Below the pieces are notes generated by a model that made no database searches, had not been told where the DNA came from, and worked only from the letters and a program-made list of their open reading frames with translations. From contig CAJQUW010004613.1 in NCBI GenBank assembly GCA_907163375.1, positions 434,001 to 498,000 on the forward strand: DNA of 64,000 nt. The letters are read 5' to 3'. Within the stretch, counting starts at the first letter, position 1; each line of letters opens with the position of its first letter. The stretch comes from Prostheceraeus crozeri. Lineage: Eukaryota; Platyhelminthes; Polycladida; Euryleptidae. A program made the translations under genes and the position numbers. Of the stretch, positions 11,500 to 26,423 are shown piece by piece.

Positions 11500-12572
11500 A
11501 GCACTTCGTCATGCCGAAGTCAGTACTTCTGTGGCGACAACCTCAACAGCTCTAAGCCTAGTGGACCAGATGACATCCCAGTTTCGGTCTTCGAGCTTCT
11601 CTCGCCTGAGCTTTCTCAACTTTTATCCAAACTGTTCAGTAAATGTGTATCTACCGGTGAGCTCCCTCATGTTGGAAAGTGGCTTCCGTGGTTCCATTTC
11701 CAAAGAAAGGTTCTGAATCATCTCTTCCATCTAGTTACCGTCCTATCAGCCTGTTTCCAATGGCTGGCAAGAATTTTGAAGCAGTGATTAGCAACATCTT
11801 GTTAACTGCCTTGAAACTCCGATCCTTCTATCAGAAGAACATTATGGCTTCAGGCACTCTCGATCAACTGCAGATCTTTCATATGTCACTGAACATGTTA
11901 ATCGTGTTCTTGACAGACACGTTGAGACGAGATAAGTTGCCCTGGACTGGATATTTCCAAGGCATTCGATGAAGTCTGGCATCAGGGACTCCTTAGGAAG
12001 TCTAAGTCCTACGGAGTTGCTGATCGACTCCGCAAACTTCATGCTGTTTTCCTTAGTGACCGGCAGATATCTATCGTCTTAGATTGCCAAAAGTCTTACA
12101 CCAAGCTTGTCAGTGCAGGAGTTCCTAAAGGGTCAATATTGGGACCCACTCTTTTTCTGCTGTACATCAACGACCTCCCAGACTGCATAGTGAGTTAATT
12201 GGCGATGTATGCGGATGACACGACATTCTTCAATTCAAATGTGCGACTTGCTGGGAACACTCTGCAACGTTCTTAATGAAGACTTACGCAAGTTCTCAGA
12301 ATGGGACGCCAAATGGCTTGTTTCCTTCAATCCTTCAGAAACTCAGAATATTCTGCAGTCACGATTTAAAGAAGATGAAGATCATCATAGCATTAAGATG
12401 TCAGATAATAAGATTAGAGAACAAGATTCTATCTCCTTCTTTGGATTGGCGGTTACGAAAGACTTGTAATGGAAACCGTACATCCACTGCATTAGCAAGC
12501 AGGCAGCTCAGCACATTGGCAGTCTTCTATCGTACCAGCAGATATCTTCCACCACAGACTGTCTGCTATGTT
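11500..12572 (+). pseudogene. LINE reverse transcriptase domain (broken)
   Basis: The RT motifs appear in order in changing frames: KPSGPDDIPVSVFELL, then FPKKGSESSLPSSYRPISLF, ALDISKAFDEVWHQGLLRK (motif A), GVPKGSILGPTLFLLYINDL (motif B) and MYADDTTFF (catalytic YADD at about 12204-12230). A stop lies just before the YADD block (after LPDCIVS), and there are several frame changes. The domain then runs into the inserted element at 12573. Confidence 0.85.
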
Positions 12573-13765
12573 CCCGTACGGAAAAAATTGGTAGAGATCA
12601 TAGTATGACCATATGTATGAACTGAAATATATTTCATACATATGCGGAATTCATACTCATAAAATACTGTGTTCATACCTAAGAAATGTACTTTTTATCA
12701 TACGTATGAAATTTTTGTATATGATCATACGTGTGATTTTATGATTATTTTCATGCGTTTGAATTTTATTCATCAACATAATTTATGTGAACATACATAT
12801 GAAGATGTGGTGTATGAAGAACGGATATTTATGGTTGTTGATATCATATCTCTTCGTAGGCTTCATGATACTTTTTGGAAGGTGCATGCTTAATTTATAA
12901 TGCGGTCATTAACCGTCTTTATAAAGGAAAGCTGTTGACAATTCCCAGCCTATTCTATCTGTCGATTGTACGAATTTAAAAGTATGTTCATTATGACAAT
13001 TTAGGGAAAGGATAAGAGTTTGGTTGGCTTTCTGTGAATCTAGGAAGAATCATTGCTTATGATCATTCATATTTCAGGACATCGTAGATACTAGTGTCAT
13101 GTAGGACAGTAATGCTGCCCGGTTGTGAGACATGGGTGTTGAAAGTTGAAGATGAGAAAGCTGAGATTCATGGGAAGAGGAACGAAGTTGAGCAGCGAAA
13201 ACGATTGAAGCTGTGAGAGATAGGATGTAAATAGATGAATTTAGAGATGTTATGGAAAGCGAGATGAGACGAAAAGATATAACAAAGATATGAAAGCAAA
13301 CTAAGGGTAGCGCAATAATCACGCAAGCATGCAGAAACATCATGCATGACGTTTAGCCTACGTCAATTAGAGAAGTACACATATGATTTTCTGCGTATCA
13401 TACGTATATGATTATCATTAAATCATACGTATGTTCTCATAAAAAGTTCCTTATTTCATGTATGTTCAATGTTCATACATATGATCATGCTATGAAATGA
13501 AAAATGTACATACGGATTTTTTATAATCACATGTATGATCATGCATATGAATTTTGTTACAGTTCATACGTATGGCATACATATGATCATATGGTAGAAA
13601 AGGTATGTTTTTCTATGAAAGCGTCTTGATTTTTTCCTTTCATACTGTATTTTCATACGTATGTAATTCCACAAATCTCTGATTTATACTTTTCATACGC
13701 ATGATCATGCGTATGGTTGGACTTATTTCATACGTATGATCATACTGTTCATTTTTCCGTACGGG
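12573..13765. mobile_element. Unclassified TIR element rich in CATACGTATG palindromes
   Basis: The LINE coding sequence is interrupted by 1193 bp bounded by CCCGTACGGAAAAA and its reverse complement TTTTTCCGTACGGG. The LINE tail resumes directly after it, and the flanks are consistent with a 2-bp TT duplication (12571-12572 and 13766-13767). Both outer parts are packed with variants of the palindrome ATCATACGTATGAT, forming many small hairpins. The middle contains a short LINE relic (13086-13165) and no transposase. The termini are not ones I can assign to a superfamily; it is presumably a non-autonomous DNA transposon. Confidence 0.75.
13086..13165 (+). mobile_element. Short RTE-type LINE relic inside the TIR element
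   Basis: The plus-strand reading TVMLPGCETWVLKVEDEK matches the stretch after the reverse transcriptase palm in RTE-like and related LINEs (usual form VMLYGCETW-L-KEDE). Only about 25 codons are recognisable. It was probably captured or inserted before the carrier element landed in the Jockey-like LINE. Confidence 0.55.
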
Positions 13766-14219
13766 TTTACTAGTCCACTATTCGTCCTCTGATGGAGTAT
13801 TGTTGTCATCTGTGGGCGTCGCCCCACAAGCACATCTCAACCTCCTTGAACGAGTTGAGAAATGTGTCAAGAATCTTATGGGTGAAAAACTTGCTAACAA
13901 GTTGCAGCCGCTCTCCGTCAGACGGGATGTTGCTTCACTCAGACTCTTCTAGACAGATTCTATTTCGGTAGAAGCAGCTCTGCAATAATTGAGTGCGTAC
14001 CCAAGCCTAAGATCTTCTCTAGAAGCACTCGCAGAGCTAATGCACTCACATGCCATCATGTGAGCTTAGAACGCGCACGCACTGTGAGTCGCTCGAAAAG
14101 CTTTATTGTTCGCACGGCCCAGCTTTGGAATCAGCTTCGCCAGACCACTTTCCATTACCAATACAATCTTGATACTTTCAAGAGGCGTGCGAACAGGTTT
14201 CTGATGGGAACCGCTTAAT
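13766..14219 (+). pseudogene. LINE C-terminal tail, continuation after insertion
   Basis: Reading resumes with STIRPLMEYCCHLW and APQAHLNLLERVEKCVKNLM, then ends with FIVRTAQLWNQLRQTTFHYQ, YNLDTFKRRANRFLMGTA and a stop near 14219. This is the usual tail of Jockey/CR1-type polyproteins. A TAG stands at the start of this block, next to the insertion junction. The last 100 residues otherwise read well. Confidence 0.8.
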
Positions 14220-14290
14220 CAGATTAGAAGATCTGTTTTTTTCCTTTTATTTATTTAAAGCAGTACAATTTGTTATTTTTTCATTGAGTA

Positions 14291-14330
14291 ACCCCTAGCT
14301 TCGTTCATGGCTCATGGCTGTGCTAGGGGT
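14291..14330 (+). other. 3' UTR hairpin of the LINE
   Basis: ACCCCTAGC at 14291-14299 pairs perfectly with GCTAGGGGT at 14322-14330 around a 22-base loop, about 70 bases after the LINE stop codon. A 3' stem-loop is a known recognition element for reverse transcriptases of several LINE clades; that role here is inference. Confidence 0.5.
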
Positions 14331-14360
14331 GAAAACTCTGTAAAAAAAGCTTCTGTTACT

Positions 14361-14850
14361 GTTGTGTCTTATGTGTTGAACAGTTAACTAATGAGACCGA
14401 CCTGGAAATTCCTGATGTTGCCTTCCCCATCTTTTAGATGCTGATAAAAGGCGCTATCAATGTTTTTATGGCTCTTCAATATTCTTGATGACTCGAATTT
14501 AACATCATCGCTGTTTTCCCGATGAAAATTCTCCACAATGAACTCATACATGTATGTCCTGGTACACCACAATACGGTCTCTACAACAATGCCACAATGC
14601 TACCGCAATGCTAAGTACTGGGTCATTACAGCACATGCGCGTTCATTGTTGAGAATTTTTATTGGAAAACCAGCGAGGATGTTAGAAACGAGTCATCAAG
14701 AACATAGAATAGTCATAAAGAATAAAAGCATTGTCAGTGCCTTCTGCATCTTTATCAACATCTAAAAAGATAAACACAATGGGGAGGGTAGCATCGGGAA
14801 TTTTCAGGTCGGTCTCATTTGTAAGCTGTTCAACACACGAGACACAACAA
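14361..14850. repeat. Long imperfect inverted repeat (foldback, ~200-bp arms)
   Basis: The left arm (about 14361-14545) and right arm (about 14648-14850) are reverse complements at roughly 80-85 percent. Matching landmarks are TGTTGAACAG, ATGAGACCGACCTG, AAATTCC, TTGATGACTCG, and TTCTC-ACAATGAA. The arms share small indels, so this is an old inverted duplication or foldback element. It carries no transposase and no recognised protein. It starts shortly after the LINE 3' UTR, inside the SCOT intron. Confidence 0.75.
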
Positions 14851-14869
14851 TAGGAGAGGCTAAAGCAAT

Positions 14870-15663
14870 GACAGTCACAAACTGAAAACCTACAATAAAC
14901 AGAAAATATGCACTGTCACACTACAACCTTACAATTAGACTTCACAATTAGACATCCATCTATGCTGGCATCACAATTCTTAATATCACTCACTCGTTAT
15001 GCATCTTCACACGGCTTGACTCTTTGGTAACGTTATAAGAAGATCGACCGACGAAGGCGCTGGACGCCGAAGATCTGTATTAGCGAGGTTTTACTTTGAA
15101 CACTTTTTTTGCTTGAAAAGTCATCGAGTTTTCATATTATAGTAGTTAAAATATGCATGCATTATATTTGTTTTCATTGCTTTTAGTGCTTTAAACATTT
15201 TTGGAGTTTTCTCCCTTTGAAGTTGCGAGCTACATCTATATTGATAATGCTAAAAAATGAATTTTTGATTTAGAGTAAAAAGGTAAGGTCACTCTTAGCA
15301 TGAATCGGTATTTACAGAAGTAAGTACCGATAAGTAAGCGGAAATATGCATAGAAATAATGCTTTTTGCCAATTATGTATTGATAATTCTTGATTTGTTA
15401 AGTTCGTGACTGTAAGGCTACTGGCTTCTTATCTTGACTTCTACGGTAGGCCTACTCTTGATTCTCGTCTATATTGACAAACAGAGACGAGGAGCATTAT
15501 TTCCTATAGATTGATAACGATGATAGTCGATCAAGAATCAAGGACTTTGCAAAATTTGCGTTGAGAGATCGAGGTATTATTTAACGGTTTATATCTATGT
15601 AGGATGATAATACATGTAGGCCTACTACATGCAGAAATATGATGTGATACGATATGTTTGCAC
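14870..15663. other. SCOT intron, mostly unrecognised
   Basis: Apart from the repeat at 15016-15072 that is inverted relative to 9857-9910, nothing is recognised. TAGGCCTA-type octamers occur at about 15452 and 15618. Confidence 0.4.
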
Positions 15664-15808
15664 AGGGTGTGGCATGAAAAATATGTCTGAATTTTAATGC
15701 GGCTTAACTTTCTAATTATCCTTGTTAAGACCATGTTTGCAAATTTCTGTTGGATAATTAGAAAATTATACTACATCAGAATTAGTCACATTTGTTATGC
15801 CGCACCCT
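15664..15808. mobile_element. Mariner-type MITE
   Basis: The left end reads CACAGGGTGTGGCATGAAAA and the right end, reverse-complemented, reads ATACAGGGTGCGGCATAACA; the two ends stay similar for about 65 bases, so almost the whole 145-bp unit folds back on itself. CAGGGTG ends next to a TA (right side; CA on the left, probably mutated) fit non-autonomous Tc1/mariner elements. No coding capacity. Confidence 0.7.
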
Positions 15809-15934
15809 GTATCATAAACTAAATGAATTAGAAGCGTAAATAAATGAAAAAACCGTATTAAGAGAGGTGGTATATACCATTTGACCTATTAGGTAGCAGT
15901 TTAAAGTGCGATTGATTGTTATTTAACTGACAGG

Positions 15935-16032
15935 GATAAAAAAGTCGGGATCGAGGGTCGGTACGGGATTTACGATCAGGGTTTGCGATCGGGATGAGGC
16001 TCCGGAATCGGGACCCCGATCCCGAAGAGCCC
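15935..16032. repeat. GGGATC-rich terminal-type repeat
   Basis: Repeated variants of CGGGATC and GGGACCCCGATCCCG end in CCCGAAGAGCCCT. This resembles the subterminal repeats and AGGGCTCTTCGGG-type end of hAT elements. A related block occurs at 34607-34680. No transposase accompanies either. Confidence 0.45.
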
Positions 16033-16766
16033 TAAATTGATCGGTAATTATGATTCTCAAGACGACATTTCGCTAATGCCATTTGAATCCGAAAAGAGCA
16101 ATCAAGCGATCTTTCTCACCTTTTGAAGTGTTTCAGAAATTTCCCAAGCTAAACTCTGACGAGGCAATGATTCCTGACATAATTCCAAACAGGTTACTGA
16201 AAATCAGTGCTCAGTTTATGTGTTATCCCTTACGTGGTACCATCTATAACGCTTGCTACAGTCTTAGGGCTACAAACTTGGCTCAACCACTAGTGCCTTG
16301 ATTCGAATTCACGATGCCATTGCATAAAATGCTGACTGCAAAGATTCTCAAGGCGTTCGTGTCTTGTACGTTGACTTATCGAAAGTCTTTCATGCACTTC
16401 ATTTTCATTGGCATCTAAGCTACTCTCTGAATAAAGGACTACATAAGGGTTTTGTCATCTGTCTGATTTTCTATCTAAGTTATCGCACTTTTTACGTAAA
16501 AGTGAGAAATTGTTTGGGCCTGTCTGTATCTGTCCCATCTGGAGTACTGCAGATCAGTCTTGGGACCATCTCTCTTCGCAGCTTTCATGAGTTCCATACA
16601 ATTTCCTGAGCGTTCTTACTGGAATTCAATATGCAGATGATGCAACTATAGGGTTGCCAAACGTCCAGATTTTATCTGGACATTCCGATTTTTTGACAAA
16701 ATCTGCTGATGTCCGGATTCTTTTGTCAAATAATCAAATGTCCGGATTTTTATCGAATCCATACTA

Positions 16767-18115
16767 ATGTTTGTCAGTTATTTCTTTACCCATCTTAATT
16801 CATTCAACTACTTAATTGGCCCCAATCAGCAAAGAATCCGAATGGAATACTTGGCCTCGATATACTTGAAAATAGACAGGAAGGATGAGGTAGAAGTTCT
16901 TGCAGGAAACCGATCGCCATCGAAACTTTGCATTGCTGAGAAAATTCATGCCGAAGTGATGATTTTTCTGCAAGCCGTGAACATCCCTGTCAAAAGCGCA
17001 CTGGTTATCAGTCGCGACGGCCCGCGTATTATGACAGCCGTCATAAAACTATTATTCACAGCTTCAAATCCAGATGTCATAGACTTCGGTTCATGCAAGC
17101 TGCATACATTACACAAGTGTGTGGAAAATGCTATGAGCAAGCTGGAATTCAATGTGCTTCAATTTGCACTCGACATGAAGTATTTCTTCAAGCTCTCAGG
17201 TCCGAAGAATTCACTCACACTCCTCGAATCGAGTTCTCATACTCCTTGATGCGCTTCGAACCTATTTCATCCACTATTTACCCCAAAAAGGATTGGCAGA
17301 TTTGGCAAGGAATGATCGGTATGAGCGACTGCGAGTGCACTTGCATCAAAGAAGATAGATATCTACCTCTGCCGGAAGCACTTCCCATATTTCAAGAAAT
17401 GCAACTATTTTTACAGAGAACCGACCCCATGCGGTCGGAGTATGTGTATAGAATTTGTGGTATGATGGCTTCTCTAGGCGGACGATTTTTTATTGCTTTC
17501 TGCCTGCGAGGACATTGTCGTGTCGAAGATTTTAAAAACAACCACGGTCCCTGAAAATCACTCATCAGACGTTGACATTGGTCACCGAATCGAACATTTA
17601 TGTTTGAAAAATCTGCAGTCTGCCGAAATGACCCATTTCAAGCTTGAAGGGAAAGCTTTTTATTTGGAGGCTTTCCACGCAACCATGAACACATGCGTTT
17701 GTGGTGAACTTTGACATGTTGTGTCCAGAAAACAGCACGCTTAAGTTGGATGAAGACAAGACAACAAAATTGAAAAACGACGTTTGTTGCAGGTCTCATT
17801 CCTACAATGAAAATGGATGGCATGCAACCATCAATCGAGGAATGGAAACAGCTGGCAATCAACAATGATATTCATCCACACAATACTGCTGAAGAAAGAG
17901 GATTTATTGTAAATGCAGCTGTAGTTACAAAGGAGAGAGATCGTCTCCAACACGAAATTCTGCACGGCATCCTGCGAGTGCGATCTCACTTGAAAACATT
18001 CCAACATTTTTCAGTAATTGATCCACTCATCGACTTAGCTCGAAGCTCATCCCGGAAATACCTCCAATTATGTGAACACGATAGTGATAGAGATTATGAA
18101 GAATCATCAACATAG
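16767..18115 (+). pseudogene. hAT transposase (broken)
   Basis: Three plus-strand segments in different frames carry hAT-like features. The first has VISRDGPRIMTAVIKLL followed by GSCKLHTLHKCVENAM, matching the D-N-A-M and C-hydrophobic-H-N-A region of the RNase H-like core. The second, from about 17230, has LPLPEALPIFQEMQLF. The third, about 17807-18115, has ILHGILRVRSHLKTFQHFSV and an acidic end. The usual catalytic Asp in SDNA is replaced by a different context (SRDGP). Frame changes join the segments, and no BED finger or clear dimerisation motif is left, so the product cannot be active. Confidence 0.7.
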
Positions 18116-18204
18116 ATTTTTAGAACTTTTGAAGAATTTTTTATTGGATTGTTTTTATGGACGGATTTCAGTCAGATTGAATATAGTACTCAACGTGCTT
18201 TTTG

Positions 18205-18475
18205 TTGATAATAATCATTTGTCTGATAACACAATCATAGACCACTGATGTATTTTATATAGATGTGTTTGTCTGATATGTGATATCACATTCATAGATA
18301 CACAGATGTATTCTCCAAAGATTTATTTATCTGATAAATGATCACACAATCGTAGACGCACTATTGTATTCTTCATAGATTCGTTGATCTGATAACGCAA
18401 TCATAGGCGCACTCTTATGTAATTTTATATAGATTTGTTGATTCATAGCGCAATCATAGACGCGCTGGGAATTTT
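18205..18475. repeat. Minisatellite, about 60-bp unit, 4-5 copies
   Basis: A unit of about 60 bases recurs with drift: TTTGTTGATCTGATAACGCA followed by ATCATAGACGCACT and TTTTATATAGA. Recognisable copies start near 18210, 18268, 18324, 18376 and 18428. It lies in the 3' non-coding part of the hAT element. Confidence 0.65.
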
Positions 18476-19452
18476 TATACAACTTTGTTTACACATGAAA
18501 CGAGTATTGCCTATATTTGTTAAAAGGATCTGTGAAATATTTTCAAGGTTTGTAAGATTACTGATATATCTGTTAATTGAATATATTGCGGGTTCACAAT
18601 AGCTTCGATTTTTCATTCATAATCATTCGTCATGCATGAATTACGAGGAAAAGAGATACGCATAATACTGATGACAACCTTACGCATAATGATAATTTTT
18701 CCATCCACTGTAAAGTACGGAAGACAATTCATGTTTATATTTACACTGATAATAAAACATTAGAGCGTCCGGAATTTTTTTCCGGACAGGTTTGGAAACC
18801 CTGCAACTATCATAGAAAATGTCCAAACAAGTTGCAACACCATTTCCCTCAGCGGCATCGAAAGACAGTTCACCAACACTGGATTGCGACTCGATTGTTC
18901 GAAATGTAAGGACATGTTTCTCTGACGAGCGTCCAATCATTGTAGACACATCTAGAGTCTTTAACTCTCTAAAGATTCTGGGTGTCACTTTTGCTGACTC
19001 ATTATCATGGTCAAGTCATTTTTCAGAACTGCTGAAATTGGCCTATCGCAGACTATGCATCATGCGTTATTCAAAAAAATGTTATTTCAAAACGTGAACC
19101 TGTAATTGTCAATCTCAGCATAATTCCATCCTTATTTTTACGCTCCTCTCCTGCTTTTGGCCGCATCTCGATGCTTTCGGTGACTAAATTAGAGCGACTT
19201 CAGAGATGTGCGTACAGAATAATTTGTCCAGTACTTAGCTAACAGGTTAGTACAGAATCATGCAGTGGTTGCCGAAGAGAGAATTGAAGTTGACAGCTGA
19301 TACGTTGCATATAGGTTGCCAACTTGCTTGACGTCCAGGTGTTCCCATTCACTTTTTCCGTGATAGTGACTTAGTGCAATAACATTCTCTGTAATTTGCC
19401 TCTAATGCTTTCATAACGTGCAACTGCTCGAGTAAAGAGCTTGTTTCTTTAA

Positions 19453-23738
<4,286 letters not shown>

Positions 23739-23954
23739 GGCGGAAAGCACAAAATTTTGGACAAGTGCTCATTGCCCCTTACGGGAACGGCTTGTGTTGA
23801 CATGATTATCACCGAACTAGGAGTATTCACTGTCGATCAAGAGAAAGGTTTAACCTTAACCGAAATTGCTGATGGTGTTGACTTACAAAAGGTGGTTGAA
23901 GCAACTGGCACTGTATTTGAAGTTTCCCCAGATCTCAAAATCATGCCCGTTTAA
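23739..23954 (+). CDS. OXCT1: SCOT terminal exon
   Basis: The final coding exon follows a strong TTTTCTTTCAG acceptor. It encodes GGKHKILDKCSLPLTGTACV, then DMIITELGVFTVDQEKGLTL and ends KIMPV-stop, 71 residues. The vertebrate counterpart reads [26 protein letters not shown] then KKGLTL, and is slightly longer at its C-terminus. Together the four exons give about 220 residues, the whole C-terminal CoA-transferase domain. The protein is expected in the mitochondrial matrix; the targeting peptide and N-terminal domain lie upstream. Confidence 0.95.
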   Translation, partial: GGKHKILDKCSLPLTGTACVDMIITELGVFTVDQEKGLTLTEIADGVDLQKVVEATGTVFEVSPDLKIMPV

Positions 23955-24215
23955 AACGTGATTTACAATGGACATAAGTTGATATTTTCAAAGTCATCTG
24001 GTCGATCATGACATGCTGATACTTGCACGTTAACGTGTGTTTATGTGATTTCTCTTAATGATCGGTCGAAGACGAAATGGTTTTCAATTAACTCACATCA
24101 TGACTACATGTCGGATTGCACTACGGCATCGCTAAATGGATATTCATATCGATAGTGTACTAAGTACCTGTTCGAATTTCGGTGTTTGAAATTAAAGATT
24201 CTATTCTAAATCAGC
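23955..24215 (+). terminator. SCOT 3' UTR with ATTAAA polyadenylation signal
   Basis: After the TAA at 23952-23954 the only good polyadenylation hexamer nearby is ATTAAA at 24191-24196, followed within 30 bases by a T-rich stretch. This predicts a 3' UTR of about 250 bases. The cleavage site itself is inferred. Confidence 0.55.
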
Positions 24216-24249
24216 AGCGCTTTCATTTTGCTGGCAGTTTTTTCTTTTA

Positions 24250-26217
24250 TTTTAGGAATTCCGCTTAAACGAGCGCTAGGTTGATGGAAGGATGTGGATG
24301 GGCAAGGAGGATCGCGGTTGATCTGAATGAGCGGAGATGTATTTTTCTCGAAACATTTTATTCAATCAAATCGCATAGTTTTGTGCATAGATTAAGACTA
24401 CGAACCAGGTCGATATTGGACAGAGTTCGGGTCCAATATGCAACTTCTGATTTAAAGCAAAATTGGAGACGGTCACATGTTCCTTATTAATTCTTCAGAG
24501 TATTAACTTCTGATTTAAATAATAATAGTAAATCAAATTTATATCACAACTTTGCAAGCAAAGACTGGGTGAAAGTTATAAGGACACGATGACATAATAT
24601 CAAAGAAATCAGAAGATGAGAGCAAAAGGGATAACATTAAAGCAAATTTGGAGACGGTCCCATGTTCGTTATTAGCAGACTCATGCTTATATCTTACAAA
24701 AACTCCTAAATCAGACGGACTTATCAGATTGTCTTTCGTCAGGAACTCCTAAACCTCAGCAAGTGGTCTACAGCAGTGACTCCTGCATAAAATAACTGCA
24801 AGATATAAAGGCCCTGGTGTTAGGAAGCAAATTTAATCCCCCTCAAAAGTTCAAAAATATTCATGGACTCGAATATTTCTCCATAGTGAAAGATTTCTGC
24901 ACTTAACTCACATCGGATTTACTTCATCTTTGAGGTACATCTTCAGGGTAGGTCATGCAGTGTGTAGTAGGGTGGTCCAATCTCCCATAGAGCCAATATC
25001 CAATCTGTCTTCCCATTCGGGGAAAATGTTCCTTTTTAGGAGAAAATCAAAAGTCTATCAATACTTTTCGATCCTAGATCATTTGGGGGGTGCCTCAATG
25101 TCATCAAAAATTCGATTTTTCTTCATTTTTACTCCATTTCTCGAATTTTGAGTGGAATGCAGGGCAAGATAAGTCCAATTATGACTTAAATGTGTCGCGG
25201 AAGGATAGAGGAGTAATATCTGCTTGGATAAAAGTAATTCAAAAAAGCTTACATGTACTTTTTATAAGTATCTAAAGCAGTGGCGTCTTCTCCGTGCCTG
25301 CGAGGTCTCCGGCGCATACTCAAAAATAATTTGCCAACATTTATAAAAATGAAAACTGTTACCATTCATTAGATTTCATTTAAATTCGATAGCTTCTCGT
25401 GAAAACTGTCCACAGCTTTCCGTCTCCAAATCAGACGCTCATAGTGACCAGTTCTGCAGCGCGTGATCGAATCACAGCTGTTTTCTTCGAACAATTAGAC
25501 ACACGCTGGTGGTGTGTTCAGACGGAGCATTGATGTTCATAGAGAGAGAGAGAACTATGTGCGCACGCCCGCGCCAATATTGGCTTCCCGGTAACAATCC
25601 CGATAGACATGCTTTGCCTTCTCAAATTTTTGCAAGGAAATTCTCCGAAATTATTGTCAGAGAAACCACACCGTCTACAACAGTAGATGATGACGTTCAG
25701 ACAAGGATTGCTTCAGATGATGAGCGTTCGCCAATTAGTGCAGAGTAATGCATCCCTACTATGAATGCATCTGACTCGTACGTCAGATTCGATTGGATTC
25801 CATAATTTCATTTTACGTGATTAATGAAGTGTGACGCTATGTTTTATACTGTAGATGAGCTCATAACCACGCCTTTCGTCTGAAGAGAATATACTGAAAA
25901 GATGACAGTCGTCAAGCAAAGTAGGCCAACACCTGACAAAAAAATGAAAGCACTCGCAGAGAAAGAAATAAGGAGTATACAAGACATTTTAGTGTATTAA
26001 AATTTCAAACATGTGAGTGGCTGACCGGCCGTGAGAAACGCAAGAAACTCTTTTCTTTAGTTGACCTTGCCTCCTTTTCTCTCGAGAAAATGGGGTCTTG
26101 ACTTGGGGTAATCTCAGTTCCTTGAGTAAGGCGATGAATCGACATAAGAAATTAACTTCTCCTGTGCACATTTACATGTATGAAAAATTCATCTTTTATG
26201 AAAATTAATGTTGTAAC
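24250..26217. other. Intergenic, no recognised gene
   Basis: A 36-bp block (AAAGCAAAATTGGAGACGGT then CACATGTTCCTTATTA) at about 24457 recurs with small changes at about 24640, a local duplication. An open frame at 25509-25748 encodes 79 residues with an acidic, TVDDDVQTR-type end that I do not recognise. Nothing else could be assigned. Confidence 0.45.
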
Positions 26218-26423
26218 TGTTGTGTATGACTGTGTGTAACAATCTCTTCATCCGAGACAGTCCACCGCTAGCGGAGGATTCCCATTTTCTTTGTGACTGC
26301 TGTCGGTCTGTAATGTGTTATCTTGCTATCAGTATAACTGTCAGACATTGTAACTGTTCGTTCATTACATCGATGGATGCGAGCTAACAAAGTTGTTTTC
26401 CTCTTCTCGCATCAAAATACCAC
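26218..26423 (+). repeat. 5' LTR of the 26.2 kb Gypsy element
   Basis: Starts TGTTGTGTATGACTGTGTGT and ends near ATCAAAATACCACA. It matches the 3' copy at 28109-28312 over its whole length with few substitutions. The exact right boundary is uncertain by a few bases. Confidence 0.85.

Larger units (their letters stand above)
10380..14219 (+). mobile_element. Jockey-like non-LTR retrotransposon (LINE), interrupted
   Basis: From left to right the plus strand shows an APE endonuclease, a reverse transcriptase with a YADD motif, and a conserved tail, then a short 3' UTR. A 1.2 kb foreign element (12573-13765) splits it between RT and tail. The order endonuclease then RT and the endonuclease motifs are those of the Jockey superfamily. 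The copy is nearly full-length over its second ORF but has stops and frame changes in both domains, so it is dead. It lies sense-oriented in the 12.4 kb SCOT intron. A first (gag-like) ORF was not recognised upstream. Confidence 0.85.
16650..18802 (+). mobile_element. hAT DNA transposon with 8-bp target duplication
   Basis: The ends are AGGGTTGCCAAACGTCC on the left and, reverse-complemented, AGGGTTTCCAAACCTGTCCG on the right. The flanking 8-mer GCAACTAT is perfectly duplicated (16642-16649 and 18803-18810), as in all hAT transposons. The interior carries a damaged transposase on the same strand and a minisatellite. Total length is 2153 bp, short for an autonomous hAT. The perfect target duplication argues for moderate age, though the transposase is broken. 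Confidence 0.9.
16083..19390 (+). mobile_element. CR1/Jockey-like LINE split by a hAT element
   Basis: The left part (16083-16649) shows SPFEVFQKFPKLNS, IIPNRLLKISAQF, LYVDLSKVFHALHF (motif A), VPSGVLQISLGTI (motif B) and then QYADDAT. The right part (18811 to about 19390) resumes with IIENVQ and continues with SLKILGVTFADSLSWSSHF, LLKLAYRRLCIMRY and a tail. Only the RT and tail remain (5'-truncated), with degenerate motifs and frame changes. The hAT at 16650-18802 entered right after the YADD catalytic codons. The element ends about 200 bp before a SCOT exon. Confidence 0.8.

Noticed and set aside
12600-13765. CATACGTATG clusters as a regulatory operator array
   Set aside because: They lie wholly inside an inserted element with defined ends, so transposon structure explains them better.
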